Below, one piece after another: positions 51,274 to 61,019 of a DNA stretch of 64,000 bases. Below the pieces are notes generated by a model that saw only the letters and a program-made list of their open reading frames with translations, searched no databases and was not told where the DNA came from. Position 1 is the stretch's first letter, and every line of letters begins with the position of its first letter. This stretch comes from Streptomyces sp. NBC_00358 (lineage in GTDB: Bacteria; Actinomycetota; Actinomycetes; Streptomycetales; Streptomycetaceae), in contig NZ_CP107976.1 of assembly GCF_036099295.1 (NCBI RefSeq), positions 3,410,001 through 3,474,000 of the forward strand, written 5' to 3'. Both the position numbers and the translations under genes were made by a program.

Positions 51274-52239
51274 ATGCTGAACAACGTGGCGGCCGTCCTG
51301 CTCGACGGTGTGCATCCTTTCGAACTCGGCGTCGTCTGCGAGGTGTTCGGCCTCGACCGCAGCGAACAGGGGCTTCCTGTCTACGAGTTCGCGGTCGTCT
51401 CCGCCGAGGGGCCGACGCTCGGCACCCATGTCCCCGGGTTCACGGTCTCCACCCCGTTCGGCCTCGACCGCCTGGAGGAGGCCGACCTGGTGGTCGTACC
51501 CGCCGGTGACACCTATGCCGTTCGCGGCTATCCGCCCGAACTGCTCACGGCGCTGCGCCGCGTGGTGGACCGCGGTGCCCGGGTGCTCAGCGTCTGCTCC
51601 GGGGTCTTCGCGCTCGGCGCGGCCGGTCTCCTGGACGGCCGGCGCTGCGCCGTGCACTGGCAGCAGGCCGACGAGCTGGCCCGGCAGTACCCGCGGGCGG
51701 TGATCGAACCGGACGTCCTGTACGTGGACGCCGACCCGGTGATCACCTCGGCCGGTACGGCCTCCGGCATCGACGCCTGCCTGCACATCGTCCGCAAGGA
51801 GCAGGGCCCCGAGGTGGCCAACGCCATCGCCCGCCGCATGGTGGTGCCGCCGCACCGCGACGGCGGCCAGGCCCAGTACATCGAGCGGCCGCTGCCCCGC
51901 TCGCGGTGCGACACGGTCGGCGAGGTGCTGGTGTGGATGCAGCGGCACCTCGACCGGGAGACGACCGTCGAACAGCTCGCGGCCCGTGCCCATATGGCGC
52001 CGCGCACCTTCGCACGCCGCTTCCAGCAGGAGACGGGGACCACGCCCTACCGCTGGATTCTGCGTCAACGGGTGCTGCTGGCCCAGGAGTTGCTGGAGGG
52101 CACGGACGAGACGATGGACGCGGTCGCGGGCCGGGCCGGCTTCGGCAACGCGGCGGCGCTGCGCCACCAGTTCGTCCGGAGCCTGGGGACGACCCCGCAG
52201 GCGTACCGGCGCACGTTCAGGGGCCCGAGGGCGGCCTGA
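51274..52239 (+). CDS. GlxA/AraC family transcriptional regulator, possible NrdS
   Basis: A 321-aa regulator. The N-terminal DJ-1/PfpI-like domain (about 1-170) contains VVPAGDTYAVRGYPPELLTA and LSVCSGVFALGAAGLLDGRR (the nucleophile-elbow Cys is present). The C-terminal AraC double HTH (about 215-315) has VEQLAARAHMAPRTFARRFQ and AGFGNAAALRHQFVRSLGTT. In S. coelicolor an AraC-type gene, nrdS, follows nrdB and precedes the albaflavenone P450; this gene holds the same place relative to the P450 but is 3.4 kb from nrdB. ATG 51274 chosen by domain start. Confidence 0.87.
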   Translation: MLNNVAAVLLDGVHPFELGVVCEVFGLDRSEQGLPVYEFAVVSAEGPTLGTHVPGFTVSTPFGLDRLEEADLVVVPAGDTYAVRGYPPELLTALRRVVDRGARVLSVCSGVFALGAAGLLDGRRCAVHWQQADELARQYPRAVIEPDVLYVDADPVITSAGTASGIDACLHIVRKEQGPEVANAIARRMVVPPHRDGGQAQYIERPLPRSRCDTVGEVLVWMQRHLDRETTVEQLAARAHMAPRTFARRFQQETGTTPYRWILRQRVLLAQELLEGTDETMDAVAGRAGFGNAAALRHQFVRSLGTTPQAYRRTFRGPRAA

Positions 52240-52301
52240 ACGTGCGCCCGTGGACGTGCGGTACGGCCACCGGCGGGGCGGAACCCGGCCGAGCGGCACG
52301 C

Positions 52302-53672
52302 CTAGCGCGGACGGGCCTTGAGCCGCAGCTCGTGGGGCCGCAGGGTGATGCCGACGCGGGTCGCGTCGTTGGACCCCGACACCTGCTCGAAGCGCCACCG
52401 GGACGCCACGGTCGCGGTGATCAGGGAGAGCAGCGCCATCGAGAAGTGGTCACTCGGGCACTTCCGGTTGCCGACGCTGAAGGGGCGCATCGCGTACTTC
52501 GGGATGTCCTTGGAGCGTTCCGGAAGCCAGCGGTCGGGATCGAAATCCAGATGCTCCTGGTACGACCGGGGGTCGCGCTGGATCGCGTAGGGGCTGTAGA
52601 CGATGTCGGCACCGGCCGGAATGCGATAGCCGCCCAGTTCGGTTTCGGCCACCACCCGCCGCGTCAATATCCATACGGCGGGACGTAAACGCATAGCCTC
52701 GACGACCACATTGTTCGTGTGCGACAGCTTTCGGACATCGCCGAATCCGACGGGCCGGTCCCCGGCGACGGATTGGACCTCGGCGGCCACCTTGTCCGCC
52801 TGTTCCGGATGTTCGGTCAGCACTTGCAGCAACCACATGATCGTGGATGCGATGGTTTCGCTGCCGGGGGTGAGTATCGCGACGACTTGGTCGTGGATCT
52901 CCTGTTCGTCTATGGGGTCGCCGTCGTCGTTCTTCGCTTCCAGCAATGCGGTCAGCAAATCGTCCGGCTTTTGACCAGATGCCCGTCGCTCGTCGATGAT
53001 CTCGTCGACGAGTGCGTGCAGATCGGCCAATGCCCGGTCGAATGCGCGCATCCCGGGGAGCGGGAGCCGATAGAGCGGCCCGGCGGGTATGACCATGCGC
53101 CGGTACATACCGCGGAAGACGGTGGCGAGCGCGAGACTCAGCCGCTCCGCGCGCTCGTCCATGAACCGGCCGCGCAGCAGACAGCGGGCGGCCACCCGGA
53201 CGGCGACGCGGAACGACTCGGAGGTGCAGTCGACCGCCGTGCCCCGCTCCCAGCGCGCCGCGAACGCCCGCGACTCCTCCTCCATGATCGGGCCGTACTC
53301 GGGGATGATGTCGGCCCGGAACGCGGGCTGGATGGTCCGCCGCTGGCGCCGGTGCTGCGGCCCGTTGGCCGTCGCGACACCCTGCTTGCCCAGCAGCCCT
53401 TCGAGCGACTCCCACAGGGGGCCGCCTATCTCGTAGTCCGGACTGAGCGCCAGTGCCCCGGTGAGCGCGGGGGTGGTGACGGCGTACACCGTCTTGGGGC
53501 CCATCCGGAGCCGGACGACATCACCGTGGTCGCGCAGCCGGGCGAGGAAGCCCAGCGGATCGCGGACCAGTTTCCAGCCGTGCCCGAGAACGGGCACCCC
53601 GCCTCCGGCGAGGGGCGGGACGGAGAGCTCCCGCGCCCCGGACACCTCGGGTCGTACCGACTCGACGGTCAT
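52302..53672 (-). CDS. cyp170A1: Cytochrome P450 CYP170A1-like, epi-isozizaene 5-monooxygenase (albaflavenone)
   Basis: A 456-aa P450 that in S. coelicolor oxidises epi-isozizaene twice to albaflavenol and albaflavenone. The heme thiolate is Cys405 in [16 protein letters not shown]: the CPS that follows is a known CYP170A feature in place of C-x-G. ExxR is in [10 protein letters not shown], and the I helix is [14 protein letters not shown] instead of AGxxT. An aspartate-rich segment NDDGD (248-252) corresponds to the DDNGD that I recall as part of the second, terpene-synthase active site of S. coelicolor CYP170A1, but its first Asp is Asn here. One TTA codon (52686-52688). ATG overlaps the synthase stop by four bases. 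Third positions in 52600-53000 look less GC-biased. Confidence 0.93.
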   Translation of the reverse strand: MTVESVRPEVSGARELSVPPLAGGGVPVLGHGWKLVRDPLGFLARLRDHGDVVRLRMGPKTVYAVTTPALTGALALSPDYEIGGPLWESLEGLLGKQGVATANGPQHRRQRRTIQPAFRADIIPEYGPIMEEESRAFAARWERGTAVDCTSESFRVAVRVAARCLLRGRFMDERAERLSLALATVFRGMYRRMVIPAGPLYRLPLPGMRAFDRALADLHALVDEIIDERRASGQKPDDLLTALLEAKNDDGDPIDEQEIHDQVVAILTPGSETIASTIMWLLQVLTEHPEQADKVAAEVQSVAGDRPVGFGDVRKLSHTNNVVVEAMRLRPAVWILTRRVVAETELGGYRIPAGADIVYSPYAIQRDPRSYQEHLDFDPDRWLPERSKDIPKYAMRPFSVGNRKCPSDHFSMALLSLITATVASRWRFEQVSGSNDATRVGITLRPHELRLKARPR

Positions 53673-54748
53673 TTCTCACCTGCCGCTTCATTGTTGACGT
53701 ACGGGGGTGTGGAGCGGTCGTCCCAGCTGTCGACCATGTACCGGCCCGACTCGTGGTGGAACCAGTACACGGAGCTGAACCAGTTCCGCATGTTCCCGAG
53801 GCACGCCGTCACGGCGGCGCTCGTCGCTTTTCCCCGAACAGTGCCGTCCGCCAGTAATTCGGCGAGCCGTAACACGTCCTTCTCGGCGATGAGGAATTGC
53901 TCGACGCATTCCTCTACCCGCCGCCTCACATCGGTGACGGCTTCTTCGAGTGTCAGCCCCTGATGGTGAATGAGACTGATTCCGAGATTGTGGACCTCGT
54001 CGCCCGCTATTTCTTTGGGAAGGGAGCAGAGATCGTTGTACCAGGCGGCGAATTCCTGACTGAGGAGCGCCGCCCGGTGAAATGCGGGATGCAGTCGCAC
54101 TTTCGCGGGGAGTTCCTGGCCCGCACTCGCTTCCAGAAGGTCGGTCCAGATCCAGTGGGCGAAAGTGAGCCGACGGAGTTCGAGGTATTCCGCGACCGTG
54201 GGAACAGTGCCGGAGGTCCGGTTCCTGAACTCCCGGTCGTACGCCTCGATCACCGCGTGGAAGTGGAGCGCGAACCGCTTGTTCCAGTTCTCACCGAGGA
54301 ACGAGTACAGGCGCACCATGCTGTCCGCGAACCCCGCGACCAGGGGATCCTGGTGGTGCAGATGGTCCCTGGGAGCGTCGAGGGCCGCGTGGAGCCGGAA
54401 CCTGAGCTTCCGCCAGGCGTCGGCCCGGCCGTGGATGACATCGCGGTCATGGCGGTCGTCCCAGACGAAGAACCACGCGCTGTAGTCCGCTATCGCCTGC
54501 ATGACCTCGTCGGGGGCCCCTATGTAGTAGCCCGCCATGAGGTCCGTGTAGCACAAGCCGTCCGCATACTCCTCGACCTTGTCCGCGGGCATCAGCCGTT
54601 TTTCGAGGAGCCAGGTCCTGGTGTTCTCCTGGAGCTTGGGCCAATACGGGTGCAGTTGACGGGGAAACCCGGACTCGATCACCGGAAGGCAGAGCGCCGG
54701 TGGTACCGCGAGCGCTGTCGATGAAGAGCCGTATGAGAAAGCATGCAC
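53669..54748 (-). CDS. Epi-isozizaene synthase (sesquiterpene cyclase)
   Basis: Cyclises farnesyl diphosphate to epi-isozizaene, first step of albaflavenone. 359 aa from GTG 54748 ([10 protein letters not shown]), 7 bp after GAGAGGGG; a TTG two codons upstream is the longest frame, but the remembered S. coelicolor protein also starts MHAF. Mg2+ motif DDRHD at 97-101 ([12 protein letters not shown]), NSE triad N238, S242, E246 ([10 protein letters not shown]), and the terminal RY in [12 protein letters not shown]. Two TTA codons (53870-53872 and 53855-53857), so translation needs bldA tRNA. Four-base overlap with the P450 gene shows coupling. No other biosynthetic genes adjoin. Confidence 0.95.
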   Translation of the reverse strand: MHAFSYGSSSTALAVPPALCLPVIESGFPRQLHPYWPKLQENTRTWLLEKRLMPADKVEEYADGLCYTDLMAGYYIGAPDEVMQAIADYSAWFFVWDDRHDRDVIHGRADAWRKLRFRLHAALDAPRDHLHHQDPLVAGFADSMVRLYSFLGENWNKRFALHFHAVIEAYDREFRNRTSGTVPTVAEYLELRRLTFAHWIWTDLLEASAGQELPAKVRLHPAFHRAALLSQEFAAWYNDLCSLPKEIAGDEVHNLGISLIHHQGLTLEEAVTDVRRRVEECVEQFLIAEKDVLRLAELLADGTVRGKATSAAVTACLGNMRNWFSSVYWFHHESGRYMVDSWDDRSTPPYVNNEAAGEK

Positions 54749-55089
54749 GAACAAACCCCTCTCAGCCGCCTGTTGACGTCACACCCCTCCACCTGTGCCG
54801 GGCGCGCGCCGTTGCGTATCCCCGCACTTCCCATTCAGCACTACAACTGACCGTTCTGGGAACGGATTTGGCCCACTGACTACCTCACCATGCCGAGAAT
54901 CTCCCCCTGTATGACTGAATCTGGATCACTGATGGAGCACAAGGGATCGAACGGGCGACGTACATGCGAACGGTGCCTGGTCAGGTGGATCACCTGACCA
55001 AGCACCGTTCGAGTGGACTCACGAGGGGCCGCGCGTCACGCCTGTCAATTTATGTCACAGCCGTGCGGGGCGCCCGGCGAAGAGGTGGC
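54749..55089. other. Upstream region of the albaflavenone operon
   Basis: 341 bp without a gene, less GC-rich than usual (many T/A near 54850-54930). It should hold the synthase promoter, but I cannot mark -35/-10 elements confidently. The hairpin at 54967-55011 separates it from the deformylase gene. Confidence 0.5.
54967..55011. terminator. 21-bp hairpin, deformylase terminator
   Basis: Arms 54967-54987 and 54991-55011 pair over 21 bp with one mismatch and a GAT loop. It lies 79 bp downstream of the def stop codon and upstream of the terpene synthase; probably a terminator/insulator. Confidence 0.8.
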
Positions 55090-55740
55090 TCAGCCGTTCG
55101 CCACGATCTCGTAGCGGGGCTCGTTCTCGGCCATCTGCCGCAGCGCGTCCTTGCGGTCGCGCTTGGAGAGCCGGTCGATGTACAGGTAGCCGTACAGGTG
55201 GTCCGTCTCGTGCTGGAGGCAGCGTGCGAAGTAGCCCGTACCCCGCACCCTGACCGGGTTGCCCTTCTCGTCCTGCCCGGTGACCTCGGCGTAGTCGGGG
55301 CGGGCCAGTGGCGCGTAGGCGGTCGGCACGGAGAGGCAGCCCTCGTTGCTCTCGTCCAACTGGCGCCGTTCGGCGGGCAGGTCGACCAGCTTGGGGTTGC
55401 ACACCACGCCCACGTGCCGGTCGCCCTGGTCGTCCTGGCAGTCGTAGACGAAGACCTTCAGGTCGACGCCGATCTGGTTGGCGGCCAGGCCCACGCCCTC
55501 GGCGGTGCGCTGGCTGGCGAACATGTCGGCGACCAGCCGGCCCAGCTCGTCGCCGAAGTCGGTGACGTCCTTGCACTCCTTGTGCAGCACCGGGTTCCCG
55601 ACCACCGTGATCGGCCGCGAGGCACCGCGCTCGCGGTAGGCCGCCTCACGCTCCTCGGTGTCCTCGGTGTCGATGACGAACCCGTCGTCGTCCACGGGGA
55701 GCACGCCCACGTGCTGCTGATCGGTGTCCTGCTGCGCCAT
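55090..55740 (-). CDS. def: Peptide deformylase
   Basis: Removes the N-formyl group from nascent proteins. 216 aa with the three metal/active-site motifs in order: [10 protein letters not shown] (about 84-93), EGCLSVP (Cys ligand) and QHETDHL (HExxH). There is an extra acidic N-terminal segment of about 40 residues ([20 protein letters not shown]) compared with ordinary deformylases. ATG at 55740 with GAGGAAGG 10 bp upstream. Streptomyces have several def genes; this is one of them. Upstream of it, in the same direction, is a TPR protein gene 59 bp away. Confidence 0.95.
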   Translation of the reverse strand: MAQQDTDQQHVGVLPVDDDGFVIDTEDTEEREAAYRERGASRPITVVGNPVLHKECKDVTDFGDELGRLVADMFASQRTAEGVGLAANQIGVDLKVFVYDCQDDQGDRHVGVVCNPKLVDLPAERRQLDESNEGCLSVPTAYAPLARPDYAEVTGQDEKGNPVRVRGTGYFARCLQHETDHLYGYLYIDRLSKRDRKDALRQMAENEPRYEIVANG

Positions 55741-55799
55741 GACGACGTACGCCTTCCTCAGACCATGAAAATTTCTGCGAGTACAGCCTAAAGGTGCGC

Positions 55800-56930
55800 T
55801 CAGCAGACCTCTTCCAGATCCCGCCAGTCACGGGAGTCCGGGCTGTCCGCGACCCAGCCGTCGAGCAGGCCGCGCACCAGCGAGGCGGGGGCCGCGAGCC
55901 CGCACTCCCGCTCGGGCACCCAGAGCTGCCCGTCGGTACGGTGGCCCAGCGGCCCCGGGTGCCCCGGCTCGCTGTGGTCGTGCGGATCGAGGTGCTCCTC
56001 GTCGCCCTCGTCGGACGGCATCCGGGACTCGGAGCACATCCGGCACAGCAGCCGTACGGACGACGACCAGTCCTCCGCGGCGAACCCGGCGTCGGCGGCG
56101 AGCTGCTCCAGCGCGTCCCGGTCGTCCTCGGTGGCCGCTTCCAGCAGCACGACCCAGGTGGGCACCGGCGAGGGGGCCCACAGCTCGATCTCGTCGAAGA
56201 CCGGGTAGGCGTGCCCCGCGGCGGTGGTCCGCTCACCGTGCGGAACGCCGTCGTGCAGGACGACCTCGCCCCAGCGGCGTCCGGAGGACGGCAGCGGGAT
56301 CGACAGCACCTCGACGCGGGCGGGGTCCAGTCGGCGCCCCCACACCACCTCGGCCTCGCCCTCCGGCGACAGCCGCACGGCCGCGCTGCCGAGGTCCATC
56401 CCCACCGGCTCGCCGGAGACCGCGGCACCACCGGGGACCCGCAGCCCGTACGCCTGCCAGGAACGGCGGGCCAGCGGCCAGTCCTGCAGGGCGGTGGCCG
56501 CGATCCCCACGTTCCACCAGTCAGGTGCGCCGGCCTCCCGGTCGAGCAGCGCGACGGCCCGCAGGCCCGCCGCCCGCGCCTGCTCCCAGTCGTGCCGGAA
56601 CTTGTGCAGCAGGGCCAGGTTGAACCAGGACTCGGACAGCCAGGGCTCCAGGTCCGCGGCACGCGTCAGCAGCGCTCCCGCGTCCTCGTACCGGCCGTCG
56701 CCGATCAGCGTGAACGCACGGTCGGTGGCCTGCCGCCATGAGGCGGAGGGCCGGTGCCGTCCCTTGCCGAAGATCCTCACGATTCCCGCCTGCCAGTTCC
56801 TTGCGTTTCCCGCCTGCCGGTCCTTTGAAGAGTCCCTTGAAGGCAGTGCAGCCCCGGGCTGGCCCATGCCCCCGAACACCCTCTTCCTCGCATCCAACCA
56901 CGTACCCTCGGACGGCCGCTCATTACCCAT
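55800..56930 (-). CDS. Tetratricopeptide repeat protein
   Basis: A 376-aa cytosolic protein. TPR-like helical repeats at about 64-150 ([40 protein letters not shown]) are followed by an alpha/beta region (about 165-376) of unknown type with a cluster of acidic and histidine residues ([20 protein letters not shown]). The N-terminal 45 residues are disordered. Function unknown; a conserved gene between def and the HD-GYP pair. The start may be internal (ATG at 56867). Confidence 0.78.
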   Translation of the reverse strand: MGNERPSEGTWLDARKRVFGGMGQPGAALPSRDSSKDRQAGNARNWQAGIVRIFGKGRHRPSASWRQATDRAFTLIGDGRYEDAGALLTRAADLEPWLSESWFNLALLHKFRHDWEQARAAGLRAVALLDREAGAPDWWNVGIAATALQDWPLARRSWQAYGLRVPGGAAVSGEPVGMDLGSAAVRLSPEGEAEVVWGRRLDPARVEVLSIPLPSSGRRWGEVVLHDGVPHGERTTAAGHAYPVFDEIELWAPSPVPTWVVLLEAATEDDRDALEQLAADAGFAAEDWSSSVRLLCRMCSESRMPSDEGDEEHLDPHDHSEPGHPGPLGHRTDGQLWVPERECGLAAPASLVRGLLDGWVADSPDSRDWRDLEEVC

Positions 56931-56933
56931 GGG

Positions 56934-58232
56934 TTACCCAGCCCAGGGCAGGGTCAGACCGGGTCGGGACAGGACCCGCGCCAGCGACTCCACGACCTCG
57001 GGCTGATAGTCGCGGGCGGTGGCCAGCCGCAGCTTCTCCAGTGCGGTCAGCGGCCCCGTGGGCCCCGCTTCCCGGGCCATCTCCTCGTACGCGTTCACGG
57101 TCCGGACGATGCGCGCGGTGACGGGCTGGTCCCGGTAGGGGTCCGCCTGCCGCTCCACCACCACCGCGACCTCGGCGTCCACCCCGGTCTGCCGGACGAC
57201 GGCGCCGCCGAGCAGCGCGATCCGCCGCTGCTCGTCCGCCGGGAGCACGGCGGTGGCGCCGGCCGGTACGGGGTCGACCAGGCTGAGCTGTCCGATGTCG
57301 TGCATCAGCGCCGCGTACTCCAGGACGGTCAGATCGGGCTCGGACAGGCCCAGCTCACGGCCCACGGCCCGGCTGAGGACGGCCACCCGCCGGGCGTGCC
57401 CGGCCGGTGTGTACCCGGCTATCTCGGTCGCCCGCGCGAGCGAGGCGATCGTCTGCCGGTAGGTGACCCGCACGGCGGCGTACCGCCGAAAGGAAAGCTG
57501 GGTGAGCAGCAGCGGCAGTGAGAAGACGGGCAGCGCCCACAGCCCGACCACCGCGACCGCGAGCGACATGACGACCCCGGTCGCGCACACCGCCGAACCG
57601 ATCCCGAGGGTGGCCCGCAGCTCGTCGCGCAGCAGCGGCCCGAACGGCCACCGGGTCCGCGCGTGGGCCGTCGCCGCCGCGAGCACGGCGTCGCACAGGG
57701 TGGTGAGCACCAGCAGTGCGACGAGCAGCAGTGCCTGGGCCGGACCGCTCCACCTCAGCAACCTTCCCTGGTCGTACAGGGGTTGGAAGCAGACGGCGGC
57801 GAAGGCGACGGTGAGGATCCGCCGGGCGAGGTGGTCGGGCGTGCGCCCGTGTCCCCGGGCCACGTGCGGAACGCAGCCGATCAGCGCCGCCGCCCCGACG
57901 ACGGCGACGACCTGCAGGACGCCGTGGTCGGTGCGGTGCCCGGCGTTCTCGCCGAGCAGCGCGTAGGCGAGGGCTCCGGCGGCCCCGAGGGGTGCCGACT
58001 CCCGTTCCTCGGCGCCGCTCCACCGGGCGAGCTCGCCGACGGCGATGAGCAGGCCGAAGGCGAGCGCGGTACCGCGCTGGTCGAGCCCGTCCCAGAGGGT
58101 GGCACCCAGGGAGAAGAGCGCGAGGAGGAGGGCGAGGACACGCACCGCGGTGAGGTCACCGGGCGCTCTCCCGGCCGACGGGAGGACGGCGGACCGGGCG
58201 GGAAGTCCGCGCCGTGGGGTGGCGGTGCTCAC
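56934..58232 (-). CDS. Membrane HD-domain protein, degenerate HD-GYP
   Basis: A 432-aa protein. N-terminal half: about six hydrophobic segments (LAALLLALFSLGA-type, GLWALPVFSLPLLLTQLSFR). C-terminal half: an HD domain, HARRVAVLSRAVGRELGLSE and LEYAALMHDIGQLSLVDPVP. The HD pair is kept, but the HHExxDGxGYP segment is missing: the sequence there is VVVERQADPYRDQPVTARIV. Thus it is probably not a c-di-GMP phosphodiesterase by itself. GTG 58232 overlaps the stop of the preceding gene (GTGA). A pseudo-enzyme partner or ligand sensor for the neighbouring complete HD-GYP is inferred. Confidence 0.85.
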   Translation of the reverse strand: MSTATPRRGLPARSAVLPSAGRAPGDLTAVRVLALLLALFSLGATLWDGLDQRGTALAFGLLIAVGELARWSGAEERESAPLGAAGALAYALLGENAGHRTDHGVLQVVAVVGAAALIGCVPHVARGHGRTPDHLARRILTVAFAAVCFQPLYDQGRLLRWSGPAQALLLVALLVLTTLCDAVLAAATAHARTRWPFGPLLRDELRATLGIGSAVCATGVVMSLAVAVVGLWALPVFSLPLLLTQLSFRRYAAVRVTYRQTIASLARATEIAGYTPAGHARRVAVLSRAVGRELGLSEPDLTVLEYAALMHDIGQLSLVDPVPAGATAVLPADEQRRIALLGGAVVRQTGVDAEVAVVVERQADPYRDQPVTARIVRTVNAYEEMAREAGPTGPLTALEKLRLATARDYQPEVVESLARVLSRPGLTLPWAG

Positions 58233-59587
58233 GGCGCGCTCCGCCCGACGGTGTCGGACGGCCGCGTCGGCGGCATGCCGGGTACGACGGCCGGGGCCAG
58301 GTCCGCGGTCACGGCGGGGTGCCAGCCGTGCCGTCCGAGCGCCCGCGCCAGCGCCCCCACCATCCGGGGGTCGAACTGCGCCCCCGCGCACCGCGTCAGC
58401 TCCTCCAGCGCCGCCGGCACCGGGCGGGCCCTGCGGTAGGACCGGGTCGACGTCATCGCGTCGAAGGCGTCGGCGACGGCCACCACCCGGGCGAACTCCG
58501 GGATCTGCGCCCCCGCCAGCCCGTACGGGTATCCGCTGCCGTCCAGCCGCTCGTGGTGGTGCAGGATCGCCGAGCGGGCTTCGCCGAGGAACCCGATCCC
58601 GCGGACCATCTCGTGCCCGTACTCGGGATGCAGTTCGATGACCCGCCGCTCCTCGGGGGTCAGTGGTCCGTCCTTGCGCAGCAGCCGCGTGGGGACACCG
58701 AGTTTGCCGACGTCGTGCAGGATTCCGGCGAACCGGAGCACCTCGACGCGCTCGTCGTGCATGCCCAGTTCGCGGGCGATCAGCACGGATGCCTGGCCGA
58801 CCCGCTCACTGTGCCCGCGGGTGTAGCCGTCCTTGATGTCGACGGCCTGGACGAGGGCGCGGATGGTGGCCTGGTGGGCGGCGCGTTCGCGGTGGTACTG
58901 GGCGAACACCCAGCAGGACACGTACATCGGCAGCAGGACGAGCAGCGCGGCGACCGGCCCGTAGGGGCTGCGCCACAGCACCGCCATCATCAGCCCGGCG
59001 AGGCCGTGCACGGCGACGGGCGCCAGCGAGCGCGCGAAGAGACCGCGCCAGGCTCCGCGCACCGGGGCCCGCTCTGCGAGCGCCAGGATTCCGCCGTCCA
59101 GGACGGTGAGCACGGCGCAGAAGGTGAGCACGGCGGCCCCTGCGGGCACCAGCGCGTAGGGGAAGTCGGGTGTGACCAGCGCGTCCCGGCCACCGAGCGC
59201 CCCGTACACCCGGGAGGCTGCCCAGACGGCGACGGCGAGCTGGGCCGCGCGCCAGATCCGGCGCGGGCCGCGCGGGCGCTGTTCGACCCGGGCGAGCAGC
59301 GCCCCGGGCAGCGCGACCAGGGCGGCGGCGGGCGGCGGCAGCAGAAAGGCCCCGGCCAGCAGGACGGGGAGGAAGGTGCCCATCCCCGCGGCGATCTCGC
59401 CGCCGGGCGCGCCGGCGGCGCCCTGCGGGGGCCGCAGCGTGACGCGCTCGCAGCCCGCGTACAGCACGGCGAGCAGCGCGACGATCCCCCAGGGAACGCG
59501 GAGGTGCGGCAGGGGTGCGAGGCAGGCCAGAGCCATGAGAACGACACAGGCCACATACGCGCGGGCCCACGCCGGAACCGAACCCAT
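58229..59587 (-). CDS. Membrane HD-GYP phosphodiesterase
   Basis: A 452-aa protein with about seven hydrophobic segments in residues 8-230, then a complete HD-GYP domain: VDIKDGYTRGHSERVGQASV, FAGILHDVGKLGVPTRLLRK (HD...K), HPEYGHEMVRGIGFLGEARS and ILHHHERLDGSGYPYGLAGA with all GYP residues. It should hydrolyse cyclic di-GMP, a developmental signal in Streptomyces that keeps BldD active. The start is the ATG at 59587, 4 bp past an AGGGGGA ribosome site. Cotranscribed with its degenerate sister gene. Confidence 0.9.
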   Translation of the reverse strand: MGSVPAWARAYVACVVLMALACLAPLPHLRVPWGIVALLAVLYAGCERVTLRPPQGAAGAPGGEIAAGMGTFLPVLLAGAFLLPPPAAALVALPGALLARVEQRPRGPRRIWRAAQLAVAVWAASRVYGALGGRDALVTPDFPYALVPAGAAVLTFCAVLTVLDGGILALAERAPVRGAWRGLFARSLAPVAVHGLAGLMMAVLWRSPYGPVAALLVLLPMYVSCWVFAQYHRERAAHQATIRALVQAVDIKDGYTRGHSERVGQASVLIARELGMHDERVEVLRFAGILHDVGKLGVPTRLLRKDGPLTPEERRVIELHPEYGHEMVRGIGFLGEARSAILHHHERLDGSGYPYGLAGAQIPEFARVVAVADAFDAMTSTRSYRRARPVPAALEELTRCAGAQFDPRMVGALARALGRHGWHPAVTADLAPAVVPGMPPTRPSDTVGRSAP

Positions 59588-59671
59588 CTCCCCCTACCTC
59601 CCCCGTACCTCCCCTGATCTCAGGCTCCGGAGCCTAGGACGGGAGGGAGGGGGCGGGGACGAGTATGAACG

Positions 59672-59698
59672 AATCCGCGGGCTCCAGGCCCGCGGATT
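59672..59698 (-). terminator. Terminator of the sigR-rsrA operon
   Basis: Perfect 11-bp arms (59672-59682 and 59688-59698) with a TCCAG loop, about 85 bp downstream of the rsrA stop. The gap from 59588 to 59783 holds nothing else. Confidence 0.8.
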
Positions 59699-59783
59699 AG
59701 CACGTTCGGGTGATAAACGGAGGGTCCTCGCCGGACGTCCGCGGCCGCGCCGGGGACACCGGCTCGCGCCCGGGGGACCGGGG

Positions 59784-60086
59784 TCAGGACTCCTGGGCCG
59801 ACGCGGTCACGTCGTGCTCGGGCACGGCCTGACCGGAGCGGATCAGGTCGATGCGGCCCATGACCTTGGCCCGCAGATCGGTGGGCACGTCGTCATGGCC
59901 GCAGCACCGCTTGACGAGCTTCTTGACGGCCTGTTCGAGGCCGTACTTCTCCAGGCACGGGGAGCACTCCTCGAAGTGCACCTCGAACTTGGTGCAGTCC
60001 GCGTCCGGCATCTCATGATCGAGGAACTCGTAGAGATGATCGAGTACCTCACTGCAATCCGTCTCGTGCGGCTCTCCGCAGCTCAT
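59784..60086 (-). CDS. rsrA: Zinc-containing redox anti-sigma factor
   Basis: A 100-aa ZAS-family protein that holds sigma-R inactive in reducing conditions and lets it go when disulfides form. All seven cysteines of S. coelicolor RsrA are in the same positions: C3, C11, C31, C41, C44, C61, C62. The zinc motif is H37-x3-C41-x2-C44 (VHFEECSPC). ATG 60086 overlaps the sigR TGA (ATGA), so both are made together. Confidence 0.97.
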   Translation of the reverse strand: MSCGEPHETDCSEVLDHLYEFLDHEMPDADCTKFEVHFEECSPCLEKYGLEQAVKKLVKRCCGHDDVPTDLRAKVMGRIDLIRSGQAVPEHDVTASAQES

Positions 60087-60961
60087 GAGCCCGAGCCTTT
60101 CGCTTCGTTCGACTCTCCGGCGCCGGCGGGAACCAGCCCGCGGTCACGGGCGTAGTCCTCCAGCATGCCGCGCAGTTGGCGACGCCCCCGGTGCAGCCGG
60201 GACATCACCGTACCGATGGGTGTCCCCATGATGTCCGCGATCTCCTTGTACGCAAAGCCCTCGACGTCCGCGAGATAGACGGCGATGCGGAATTCCTCGG
60301 GGATCGCCTGCAGCGCTTCCTTGACGTCCGAGTCGGGCAGGTGGTCGAGCGCCTGCGACTCGGCGGAACGCAGCCCCGTCGACATGTGCGACTCGGCGCG
60401 CGCCAGCTGCCAGTCCTCGATCTCCTCGGCCGCGCTGCGCTGGGGTTCGCGCTGCTTCTTGCGGTACGAGTTGATGAAGGTGTTGGTCAGGATGCGGTAC
60501 AGCCACGCCTTGAGGTTGGTGCCCTCGCGGAACTGGTGGAAGGACGCGTACGCCTTGGCGTACGTCTCCTGCACCAGGTCCTCGGCGTCGGCCGGATTGC
60601 GCGTCATGCGCAGGGCGGCCGAGTACATCTGGTCGAGGAATTCGAGCGCGTCCCGCTCGAAGCGCGCGGTGCGCTCGGCGGACGTCTCCGCCGTGGCGTC
60701 GCTCGTGCCCTGGCCCTCGGGCTGCTCCGCCTGGCCGTTTTCGGTCCCTGCGTCGGTCCCAGTGACCGGACCCACCTCCTCCAGCGACGTAGCGAGACCG
60801 AGACCGGTCCCACTGGAATCGGAGGATAGACGACCTTCGGTCGGGGAGGGATGTACATCTTGTCCGCCCGCCGCCCGAATAGGGGCGTTCTTGCCCGCGT
60901 GCAGCACCGTCCAGTCCAGGTCAGCGCGGCTGCTGCGGCTCGGGCAGAAGGTCGAACCCAT
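60083..60961 (-). CDS. sigR: Thiol-oxidative-stress sigma factor SigR, with probable long isoform
   Basis: An ECF sigma factor controlling thioredoxin, mycothiol and proteolysis genes. Region 2: [60 protein letters not shown]; region 4: [40 protein letters not shown]. The usual form starts at GTG 60775 (230 aa, GGAGGAG before it). An ATG at 60961 with GAGGAAG nine bases upstream ([20 protein letters not shown]) gives 62 more residues in frame; S. coelicolor makes a similar unstable SigR' from a sigma-R-dependent message. The coordinates given include that extension. Confidence 0.93.
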   Translation of the reverse strand: MGSTFCPSRSSRADLDWTVLHAGKNAPIRAAGGQDVHPSPTEGRLSSDSSGTGLGLATSLEEVGPVTGTDAGTENGQAEQPEGQGTSDATAETSAERTARFERDALEFLDQMYSAALRMTRNPADAEDLVQETYAKAYASFHQFREGTNLKAWLYRILTNTFINSYRKKQREPQRSAAEEIEDWQLARAESHMSTGLRSAESQALDHLPDSDVKEALQAIPEEFRIAVYLADVEGFAYKEIADIMGTPIGTVMSRLHRGRRQLRGMLEDYARDRGLVPAGAGESNEAKGSGS

Positions 60962-61019
60962 GCGGCGGACTTCCTCTCGTACGAACGGTGCAGCACGCTG
61001 CGTGCTGTCTGCTCGGCAC

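Noticed and set aside
54754..54754. TTG two codons upstream as the terpene synthase start
   Set aside because: GTG at 54748 has better ribosome-site spacing and matches the remembered N terminus of the S. coelicolor enzyme.
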